Below, one piece after another: positions 24,801-36,800 of a stretch of 64,000 bases of DNA (the first letter of the stretch is position 1; the number at the start of each line of letters is the position of its first letter). The stretch is from positions 620,001-684,000 of the forward strand of contig JAOWCC010001368.1 in NCBI GenBank assembly GCA_030867875.1, in the 5' to 3' direction. A program made the position numbers and the translations under genes. The stretch comes from Actinernus sp. WN-2022. Its lineage: Eukaryota; Cnidaria; Anthozoa; Actiniaria; Actinernidae. Below the pieces are notes generated by a model. That model saw only the letters and a program-made list of their open reading frames with translations, was not told where the DNA came from and ran no database searches.

Positions 24801-27800
24801 ATGTAGATATGTTATATACCAATAATCTGCTTCCTATAATTACTAAACCTACTAGATTGACTGACCATACATCAACATTGATTGACCATATACAGTACCG
24901 CCAAGAAACATATGTACATTTATCGCGATTTGCTCGCGAGCAGATCGCGATCACTTAGTGTGATCTGCTCGCGATCTGCTCGCACCCTGCTCGCGATCTG
25001 CTCGCACCCTGCTCGCGATCTGCTCGCACCCTGCTCGCGATCTGCTCGCACCTTGCTCGCGATCTGCTCGCACCTTGCTCGCGATCTGCTCGCATCGTGC
25101 TCGCAATATGCTCGCGATCACATCGCAAAAAGTAGTATAGTCGGCGTCAGTTAAATACCACTTTTTCTTGTACAACAAAACTCAAAAGGTTGTGAATGTT
25201 ATGGACGCCTTGTTTTCTTGCACAAGGGGCGTCATAAAGTGAATTCAGAAATCCACTTCATAACGCCCCTTGTGCAAGAAAAAAGGCGTCCATAACATTC
25301 ACAACCTTTTGAGTTTTGTTGCACAAGAAAAAGTTGTATTTAACTGACGCCGACTATACTACTATGGGGTAACTAAGGGTCATTCAAAGTGTCCCTAGAC
25401 ATTCTTGTACGTAAAATCCAACTTGATAATCCTATTAGAGATATAATTACATATAGTTATATCGATCTCTTCCACTATGGATTATATATCGTGCCTCCCT
25501 CTAGAAATTCTGACTAAGATCGTAGAGCATGCAGATCCTTGGTCATTCGCAAGCCTCTCAAGGACATCGAAACGCCTAAACGATGCCGCATCTCTTGCGC
25601 GCTACAAAAACGTAGACCAAGTGTTCCGTAAACTAGCACTATGCTTTGGTTTGAGGTCTACTCATAGTGACGACGATCGAGACGAATTGGCTCGAACTTT
25701 CGGTATTTCCGCAAGCCCCATCGACGATAGCTTTTCTCTTCTCTACGCCAGCGAATATGGTGATCTTAATGCTGTTAAGTGGCTCATCAAGCACTTACGT
25801 TTCGATATGATGGATAGACACGCCAATCACGTTCTACGCGCTGCCCTTGAGCATGGTCATCTTGGTATCGCTAAGCGGCTCATTAAGCACTTCCAGTTCA
25901 CCAAAGAGGATAAGGCCGTCAGTTTTGCTATATTAGGTGCCAGTAGGAATGGTCATCTTAATAACGTTAAGGGGCTCATGCGACGTTTTCAGATAACCCT
26001 AGAGTATGAATGCATTGATCTTGCTATAGAATACGCCTGTAACAATGGTCATCTTGATACCGCTAAATGGTTCGTTAAGTGGCAGTACTCCCAGCTCACA
26101 GAGGACGAAAGGGTTGTACTACGCAACTACATGGATGCTCATTCTGCCACGTAGGAAGTCAAAGTGTCACTAGATATTCGCGCACCTAAGAAATCCAAAC
26201 TTGAAGTATATGTTAAAGGAATGATTATTATACTGTATATTACCACTAAATGGTATTAGTATATATTCTTTATTCCACAATACTAGCTTACGTTGTTATC
26301 TTAGTACGCATTAACACCATACAGATCGAACATGTCGAAGAAGAACTCAAATGTAGACGCCGCAATAACTTGTGATTGGTTGATGAGAGGGAAGGACTCA
26401 AAATGTCCAAAGAAGATTTCGAAGACAACGAAGTTCTGTTCCCAGCATAACTACCAAATCTCAAAAGGCTGTGCCCCATACGTACCATGCTCGAAGTGCG
26501 GTAAAGGATGTCGTACTGATTACGAGCTTTGCTCAGGATGTGACCGTCTCACCATCAAGGTGAAGTCTTCCGGTGTCTATATAAGACGCGCTAAGAAGTC
26601 CAGCAAGAAGCTAGAGGATCCAAGAAAGGAGGAGCCAAACATGGTGGAACCGGAGGTAGCATTGCCCGCTGAATCAAGAGTGCTGGAACCAGTGGAAGGT
26701 CTTGGAGAGTCTCTCAACCATGCGCTCAACGAGGTGTTGGCTGCCTTGAGGAACGAGAAGGACGCTTAGGAATAGCCACGAAAAAAGAAAAAAGGAAGAA
26801 TGAAGAAGGTCGTTGCGTGGCCCTCTTCATTCCTCTTCTTTTTTTTTTTTTCTATTGAACGTACGACATCTATAGTTGTATCATGGACGAGCTAGTCAGA
26901 TTGTTTGGTCCTGGAATTTGTAGAAGCCTGAATATCAAACCACAAGTGGAACGTATTAACACCAGTGAAACATGTTCTGATTGTCTCTGTCCCTTGGAAG
27001 TACAAGGAACGGAATTCGTGTGTCCCACATGTGGTCTTGTTTCCGAGGTTGAACCATGTACAGAAACTAAGATCGACATTATTACTACTCGACTGCATAT
27101 AGTAGGTCCGGACGGGTTTCAGTATCAAAGTGATCTAGACCGCGCAAAACCAAAGCAAAGCGATGATGACATAGAACTGAAACGACGAACGCTACTACAA
27201 GAACTACGAGCATACGACACTATTTACAAACAAAGTTATGATTTATCGTTCCCTATGAACGCGTTAGAAATCGTAGCCGACGCATTCACCCAAGTAATGA
27301 AAGTTTGTCTCAAGCGTAGTGATGCTAAGAAAAATATTTTAGCTGCTCTACTCTACCATGCATGCATACAATGTGGATTCGTCCGATCTAAAGGTGAGGT
27401 CGCTCGCTTCATGCAACTAAGAAACGAAGGCATCCATAATGGAGAGGTCTTCATACGTTCTCTGTGTGACGACGATAAGATTGATGTAGACTTGGATGCT
27501 GAGCGCATAGTTCCTCACATTGCGACGACTTTCCTACAACTAGATCTTGTAGGAGTACCTAGGGACGTTCAACAAATAGTCCACGAGGTCGTTACTAAGG
27601 CAATGGAAAACAATATAGGCCCCAAATCAATGCTTAAGACGAAAGTCGTTGGAGCAAGTTACGAGGTGCTACGTCGCTCCGGATCGTCTATGTCTTTTAA
27701 GGATGTCGTTAAGCGATGTGGCATATTTGGAAATGCGGTCAAGCGTTTTGTCAAGGAGTTGTCTTCTTACCATTCCCACTTCGAACCAATCTACACTAGA

Positions 27801-30800
27801 CATAGGCTAACTAGCAGTAGGACTTGGCAAAGTGAAAGTGAGAACCATGTTCGTTCCTTTCATAGGAAACGTTGATTCTTACATTCCAAGTTTTTCTCGC
27901 ATTTCCTTTTGCACTTCTTGCTTGAGTTCGGCTCGAACCCGATCCGTGCTTTTTTCACCTATGGAAGCCTTGCGACGAATTTCAGATCTCATGATCTCAT
28001 ACTTATTCGCTTCGTTCAGGATGAGACTGTATTCAGAGTCGGATATGTTTTCATCGCGTAAGGCCTTCGATACTAGATCGCGAATCGTATTGATTTTCGC
28101 CTTTGCCAACATAGTTGTCCTTTCATGCTTAGAAACCTTCATTCCTAACTTCTTAGCTCCAAGGGTTGTAGATGCTGAAATTAATCCACATAGTCCACCA
28201 ATGACTCCAAGTGGTAGACCAATCACTATTCCAACCCCAGTCAACGCTGCGCCCAATCCAGATCCAGATAAGATCACAGATAGACCTCCAGTTGCCACTG
28301 CGATTCCATGAACTATTCCTTGAGAACGTGCATATTTCTTGCGCACACCTTCGTAGTGCCTTTCTTGAACTTCTATGTCCGAAAGCGTGTCTCGGATCGT
28401 TTGCAGTCTAAAGTTCTTTCCAGTGTCACTAGCAATCTGTGGATAGATACTTGGTGCTGATGGAAACGGTTGAATCGAATCGCCTTCCATTGTAACGCGT
28501 TATACATATAGCTTACTCAAGCTTCAACACGTATCGTATCGGTCGACCACGGAAGTCTACCACGTTGCCTTTCTCATCACGAATTGTCAGACGAAGACTG
28601 CTTTGCATTGTCCCAAGAGCTCGAGTGGTTGTTGGTAGTAGAGAGGCGTATGTCGATTTTGCGAATCTTCCACCACGGATCGTAATGCTAGCGAGAACTG
28701 TCGAGTGCTTTCCATCTAGAATTGAAAAGCTGGAATCTACGACATCGCAGTGTACGTATGCTGTGTGGATATCGTCGAACCTCAGATCGTGACTTCTCCT
28801 TTTGAGCGTCTTACTATCTTGCCCATAGTCATCTCCGTTAACGCCCAACAGTGTGCAAAGATTTTTACTGAACCGGATTGGTTTAATAACCCTTAGAATG
28901 AAAGCCTTACTAGGCTCAAATTTGATAATGCCAGCATCAATTGCGGGTTTTAAATCTTGTTGAATGCTCATTATATCATGGTGCCCTTTAACGATAGCGT
29001 GTGGAAACATAACGCCCTCTTCTATAGCCCAATGGAACGAAGCCTTCTTCGCTAGATTCCACCAACTATTCTCAAAAGTGACCTCAACTAGTGAAATGTT
29101 GTTGATAAGAATTGGATCGTCGAAGTAGGCAGTATGGTCAGCCGATGTTGTGGTGATATATAAGAGAACCATCTTATATGTTGAAGGTATAACTATATAT
29201 ATGTATAGCTTCAACATGAGGAGGTCTGGAGGTCTTTTCAGTTACCATTACGGAGGGAAAGACGAAGAGGAAGAGGTCCCAACACCGAATGCTAACATAA
29301 GGTCAAAGGCTGAGAATCAAGCTAGGAGAGAGAATCAAGCTCGGATAGATAGAAAAGATGTGGAAAGTAGAGAGGTTGCAACCTTGAATGCCAATCTGTT
29401 GGTGAAGTTCAAGAAAAGATATCCACATGCAGATCTTCACAAGTTCTATGTCTCTACGGAAGTGAACGGTCCAGGCAAATATTCGACGAGTATTTGGTTT
29501 CGAGATGGAGATTCTAGCTATGTCATTTACGGCAATGATGTCTCAAAGTTACCTGCAGTCACTCAAAGACGCATCGATGACGCATTGTGGGATGTGCATA
29601 AAGGTTTCCCATCTACGTTGACCCTAGATAGAAGTGCGAAATATCCTATTACAGCAGTTCCTCCTACTGGACCGGCACAAGATATCGATCTCACTAATCT
29701 ATGGATATATGCCACCTCAAAGAATAGGTTCAAAGCAGGCGTTCGAAACATATTCAAGGAGACCGTCGTAAAGCATATGACAGCAAATGAGTCCTACCAT
29801 TGGTTACATGGTCCGGATTTCAAATATTGGCCTCAACAATTGAATTTCGCAACGTGGTGTGCGACTTCTGGATGTGGAGTGTCATTGTTTGATCCTATTT
29901 TCAAAACGTATCCACCAGTCGTTCAGGGGTTCCTACGATTTCACGTTTATTTCACAATACGAAGAATTCTGCATGAACTTGGTGGTGCCAATGGAGTTCC
30001 TTTACCTGGTAACTCTCATTTCAAGCAAATGGATAACCTCTATAACAAAGCAGCTCTTGAGAAATTGTGCATTGAATTTGGTATATCTCGAACACCAGAT
30101 TTCCCACCAGACTTCCGATGGCACGGAGGTAGGAATCACGGATTAGGAGACGTATTCCTTTTGTATGGTGATGGCTACAAGAACGTCCACGTAATCCGAA
30201 GCTACGACAAGGAAGCAGACACATGGCCCAACCACAATAACTTATTTGCAGACGAGAAAGGCAGTGTGGACAAGGGCGATCTAGTATCCTTTATTCGGAA
30301 CGACGAACACGAAGGAAAGCAATACAATTGGTTTACGCCACCAATCGGAAAGGGTTTGACAGATGCTGGATTGGGTAGGTTGAATAGATCTGTCGAGGCT
30401 TTTGGACATTGCATGCTTGGTGCTCAAGCCGACTTGAACGGATCCATCATAGATAGCCATAACGTCAAAGAAAAGTTTAAGAGCTTAGTCGAAGACGCTA
30501 TTCTCGAAAACGACTTAGTGGTGAGCTACAAAAACTATCTTACCGCTATAAAATCAACGCATAAGAGGCTCGATCTAGCAATAGCTGTAGGCGTGCGATT
30601 ATTGCCAAGCGATCTAGTGTACTATCTTGGTAAGAAAGATGGCTATAAGAATCCAATCCCGAAAGCTACGAAAGATATGGTGCTAGGCACTAACGACATC
30701 AATGCAGAAGGCAAAGGACATTCACCTCTTCCTATGAAAGGCCCACCAGATAAGAAATTGGTGCAGCCTCTCGAGACGCACAAGAAACAAGTTCCTGTAC

Positions 30801-33800
30801 CAAAGGCAAAGGCAAAGGCAAAGGCTGGCTCACAACATGAGATTAATCTCGCAGTGACATCCATTGCCGCAGCTGGAATTGCATGGATGTTGTTTCGTTA
30901 ACGTCGTTTGTATTGCTCTATCGTGATCACCACTATTGCTACGATGAATAACCAAACGTTCTGTGCTAGTACTCCCAGAGCTTTACCAGCCATAGTAAAT
31001 ATGAAACTCGCAATCGATCCAATCATTCCAGGTAGGATCTGTCCAAGTTTCTTTCCCATTTCTTTCAACAACCCCCCAGTCGTTTGCAATCCCTTCTTTA
31101 CTGCATCTGCTGCTTTATCAATACCAGTCTTTATTGGTTTCGGTACGGATTTCGACAACAGGGAAACTATCGTACTAACGATAGCGCCAATAGAAGTTAC
31201 TACTGCAAGAACGGTCATTCCATGCTTTCTGAAAATGTATTTGATCCTTTCACGTAGCGACATACGTTTTAGTATGGCTTCTTCTTGACGTTCGAGTAAT
31301 TCTATTTCGTTATGGATGTGTATTTTCTCTTCCTTAGCCGCTTCCTTCTGGTCCTCAGTTGACGTTAGATCTTGAAGTATACTATCTTCCATTTCGAGAT
31401 GTTCAATGGCCTTTTCTTGACCTTGGAGGACTTGTTCTGCTCTTTCTGCATCCGTAGGGCCTAGGGCAAATTTGAGATCCTTACCCATACTTTGGTATCT
31501 TTCACCCTTCACTGTGGTCAAAGGTATGGGCTTCTCTTTACTTCCAAGTGCGTGAAGGTAGATTCTACCCCGTTCCTTATCGGCATCCCATACTTTAGTT
31601 ATCTCAAGGTCTCCACGAATCCCTACATCCGCATAGTGTTCCCATACAGCATCGAATAACATTTGTTTCGTTCTATCCGATATGCCTGTTTCGAAGAATA
31701 CGTGGCGATCGCTAAATTTAGGCCGTTCGATTCTATCCTCATCCAGCAATTCACTAAGCTCTCCATCTGTCAATGACGTTTCCTGATACTTCGGTCGAGC
31801 ACCTTCTTCATTATAATTGCGTCTAGTTTTCAGGTTGAGTGATTCACTAGGATCCACATTCGTAGAGTCTGACGCCAATTTCCGTGTTTCTTCATTGACA
31901 GTATCATCGTTGTCGTAGTCTCTTCCTCTTTCAGCTTCATCAGTTCTTTCATCATACCTACCCTCAGAGGCCATGTTAAACATAATTATATATATAGTTA
32001 TATTCAACATGATCTCATCGAAGTTGGATCCCACACAAGTACGAAGAGAGCCTCATGCACTCAAGGCTCCACGAGACTTGTATAGGAAAACTTTCACTCG
32101 ATCATCTGCCAATCCAGGTGAGACTCTATACGTAGAAGTTCCAAAGCTAGCAGAAGATGTAGTACTAGTACCGGGCAGCTTAGCGCTATTGGGCGACATC
32201 GTACTATCTGGTGGACATGCGAATAACAGAGTCGTTTCGAACGTTGGACGCTGTTTGGTCATGCGTAGAATCTGTAGGATGGGAGCTGAAACAGTAGAAG
32301 ACCTTGTCAGGCCAGACCTCCTACAAACATACTCCGATATATACCTATCTACGCAGGAGAGAGAGTCTAGAATACAACAAGGCATTCAATCAGAGAACTT
32401 GAATAAGCTACGCTCGAAAGCTGGTGACGCAAGTACTTCATCTGCTGCAGACAACGCACTCCTAACTGCATGTGGTTCAAAGTATAGGATTCCATTAGAT
32501 GTTGACATTCTGACACAACATGGAGTTCTATATCCACATGCCTTAGAAAGTACGATTACATTCGAGTTGACTCTAGCGTCTGCCAACGAGGTTGTAATTG
32601 GATCGGATACGACGAAGATAGGTACGTACCAACTTACCAACATCCAACTAGAATACGAAGCAATCAGGAACGAAACGCTGGCTAGTAATGCACTTCACAA
32701 ATATGAAATAGGTGCTGCATTCCTATACAACTACGCTGTTCACTTCAAGACAGTAGATATCGCTAAAACCTCTGATACTTTGATATCTCAAAACGTTAAT
32801 GTTCCACGACGATCCTTTGCTGGACTACTTCTACTATTCATAGATCCACCTACCATTGGCACGCGAGATAGTGAAGCATTCTCGAATCCAGATATATTGA
32901 AGGTAGAAGTAGATGTCAATGGGATTCCCAACAGACTCTTTCCAAGCGGCATGCTTCCTCTAGATTTCTGGGAGGCTGCAAGAAGCTGGTTTGGTACACC
33001 CAATACTTCTATGACTCCAAAGAAGTTCTTTGAAAATAGATTCTCTATTCTAATCGATTGTCGCACAGCAAAGGATTCCACCGTTCATGGTGATGGCTTG
33101 GCACAAACCGGCAGTGGAAAGGACATCGACATTCGCATACATAGAACTGCAAAGGGAAGTGGAAATGTGAAAATGCACATCTATGTCCTTGCGGATGCTC
33201 AGGTCACGATATTGAACAGATCTCTGCAAAGTATATTATACTGATGGATTCTCTCGTAGAGCACGTGCCGTTCAACGCACTCATAGTCGGTCCAACGAAT
33301 TGTGGGAAGACTGCGTTTCTCATAGAACAACTTCGTGGAGCATTTCGTGGTAAGTTCGATTACATAGTACTGATTTGTCCTACGTATGCCCACAACAAAA
33401 CTTATCGTGGATTCGCAAATCGAGATCCTCATTTCTTCGTCATATCGCCACCACAAGATGCCATCGATGCTACTTTGAGTATTTGCGCAACATTTTGGTC
33501 AGGTACCAATACTCTATTGATTCTCGATGATTGCGCCGCATCGAAGGACGTCAAGAAACGAACTGACAAGCTAGTGGACTTAGCCTTTTCTGCACGACAT
33601 ATAGGGATTTCCGTTTGGGTGCTGTCCCAACAATTAACGAGCATATGTAAGCCCTTCCGTGAGAACGTAGCTATCGTAGTAGCATTCCATACAGCATCGG
33701 CCGTAGATGGTAAAAAGATATTTGAGGATTATGGAGGCTCACAAGAATGTAAAGAGTTACGAACGATACTTGGATCCCATAAGTTCGCTCGCATGTGCTT

Positions 33801-36800
33801 CTGTCTACGCCATCCTTTCGAGGTAGTGTTAGAGCTCCCAGCACCTACAACATATTATCATGGATAAAGAAATACTCGAGATATTCGGTGAGGATGTAAC
33901 AGGCCCACCAACCAACCTAGACGTCACATCAGACAATCGTGAATCACTTTCGATCTTAGCCGCAACAGGCGTAACGAAAGAATACTTAGGTAAGAACTTT
34001 TCTCTAGGAGACATCTCTAGACTTCCTGAGAAAGAAGTAGACAAGTTGCATAGGAGGTATCAGGCCGTTCTAGCTAAGCAAGTAACGAAAGGCTTAGTCG
34101 ACGGTGTGACACGTCTAGCTACCCGCCTAGTTGCCTACCTAGTACCAATAGATTCTCAAGAAGCCCTGATCAAGGACCTACAAGAAGACCCTCTAGTCCG
34201 CAACGAAATCAGTGCTGCGACTGGCCTACTATCGCTCAAAGCCGGTCGCCTTGTAGCTCTAGCTAGCGTCCTATTCCACATATCTGGTCACGTAGTCATT
34301 CCTGGTACAACTGTTGAACCTTCACATATACCTACTATATCGAAGCAAGATGGAAGGACAGACGGATCAGATAACTGCGATTCCTCCGACGACTGCACCA
34401 ACTAAGATAAAAAACCCAAAGCGCGTCGCAGCTGGAAAAGCACTAGCGTTAAGCAACAAACTCGCTAAAGAAGCTCAAAAGAGAGAGTTGATGCGCGAAA
34501 GCGAATCATGTAAAGAAGTCGACGTAGAGAAAGGTCGGTTCGAAAGCCTGACTATCCTCGCAGTCATTGGTACTGGCGCTACATTGTTTGGCACGTACTT
34601 TGCGTACAAGAAGTATGTAGATGGTAATAAGCGTGTTGCCACCGTTAGCACGACACAACCTGCAGCTCCGGCAAAGCCAACGGCACTAGACATGGAGTAA
34701 CACTTAAAGACTCGAGATCATAGTAGTATATATCTAGATGGAGAAGGAATTGACGAAGACGGCAACCGATGCAGTCAAAATCGTTGGACTCGCTGCTGGT
34801 ATTGGGTGGATCGTAAAAAAGACTACCAAGGAATCTATGCTTAGCGATCCTTCTTCTTCCCTAGCGAATTACGCAAAGTGGACTGCCGTGATACTTGGTA
34901 GCTTATACGCAAAGGAATATCTTGAGAAACAACTTGAGAAAGAAAGAAAAGCCCAAACCTAAATCTTGAGAAACAAAAGATCATACCATAATGGCGGCAG
35001 CAATTGGAATGGCCCTCCTCGGGGCTATATTGAATGCAACGGCATTTACTGGTGGTGGCATACTAGCTAGAATGCTTGGAAAAGATGGTGATGTAGATGC
35101 AGAACGAGAGAGACACGATAGGGCCACCGAAAAACTAGAACGTGAAATGAAAGCGTATAGAATCAAACGTCAAAGCTTATATGACTATGCACAAGAGCAG
35201 GAAGGTCTTGAACGCAAAGCACACAACGATCAAAGAGATACCAACGAAGCCTTAGTGCGATCCGATAAGTTACGTAAGGCGCTTAAACATCTCAAAGAGA
35301 TGAAAGAACCCCGCTTATCTGACTACTACAAACCCTCAAACAATCAGAAGACTGGTGAGTTGCTCTACGTTGGGGGTGGAATGCTAGGCGTTGGATACAC
35401 TATTAGTAAATGGATATAGATACTACTAAGCTACTAGTAAGTTACCTAAGCTACTAGTAAGTTACCCTAAGCTACTGGTGAGTTGCCCTAAGCTACTAGT
35501 AAGCTACTAGTAAGTTACCTAAGCTACTAGTAAGCTACTTAAGCTACTACTAAGCTACTACTAAAAAAAAAAAGGAAGAATGAAGAGGGTCACGCAACGA
35601 CTTTCTTTATTCTTCCTTTTTTTTTCATCTGTTGAAGGTTAGAATGTATAGATGTATGATGGATTCTAAACTTGCGAATATCTTCTATGGGCCTATGGGC
35701 TATTGGAAAGGTCACACTGCAATTGGCAAGCTATCGGTAGCAGCGAAAGCATCAGAAGACGTAGCTAGGAGTTGGTTGGAAAAGCAATCTATGTGGCAAA
35801 TATATCTAGCACCACCAAAACACATTCCACGACCACATTGGACTGTATCGAAACCAAATGAAGTCCACCAAGCTGATTTGATATTTCTACCACACGATCG
35901 ACCTGGGCGTGGACGGAAGCTATACAAGTACGCATTGGTAGTAATCGACGTAGCTTCTCGATACAAAGAAGCCGAACCTTTGGCATCTAAAGATAGTGGT
36001 GAAGTTGCTGCGGCATTCGAATGAATCTATAAACGTAGTCCACTAGAATGGCCAAAGACTTTGCAAGTAGATCCTGGTAGAGAATTCATGGGACGTATGT
36101 CTGAAACGCTAGAACTACATGGTACGAAAGTTCAACGAGGTGAGGCTGGTAATCATAGAGCGCAAAGTTTTGTTGAAAGAGCAAATAGGACTCTAGCTGA
36201 GAGATTGTTTGGATATCAATATGCACAAGAGATGGTGCTTACTTCGGAAGGATCAGATGAGCGTAGTAGAGAATGGGTAATTCGTTTACCAATGGTTATC
36301 AAAGCCATGAACAGTGAGGTGACTCGTTTGACTGGTAAAGAGCCTTCTAATTCTGTAATGGCGCAACAAGTAGATCTGAAGACTCCTACGTATTCGCGCA
36401 CCGTTGGATTGAGAGAAGAGCGTCTACCATTCGACGTTCTAGTTCGATATCTTTATGCACCAGGAGAATTGGAAGGAGGTGAAAAACGTAGAGCTACTGA
36501 TCCTGTGTGGAGTTTGCAGATATACACCATTTCGCGAAGTGTAGTATCTTCGGGACAGCCTGTGCTTTACTACCTTGCGAAGGAGAAGGACGCACCCAAA
36601 CGTGGATTCGTTCGTGAAGAGCTACAAGTCGTTCCTAGGGATACAGAACTACCACCAAAAGGAATTCTGTTTGTACCTAGACGCTAAACAGCGTACTCTA
36701 TTGGCTCGGTGTGGATTCCATCGGGAAGAACGCGTCTTTTGTCGTAGTAAGCCGATAGCCCAAGCTTCCGTTGTTTGTAGGTTGCTATGCCTTCTGGCGA

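Noticed and set aside
27832..28411. 159-codon plus-strand frame opposite the small membrane protein
   Set aside because: It lies antisense to a frame with membrane and coiled-coil features and a proper start, and begins inside the end of the TFIIB-like gene.
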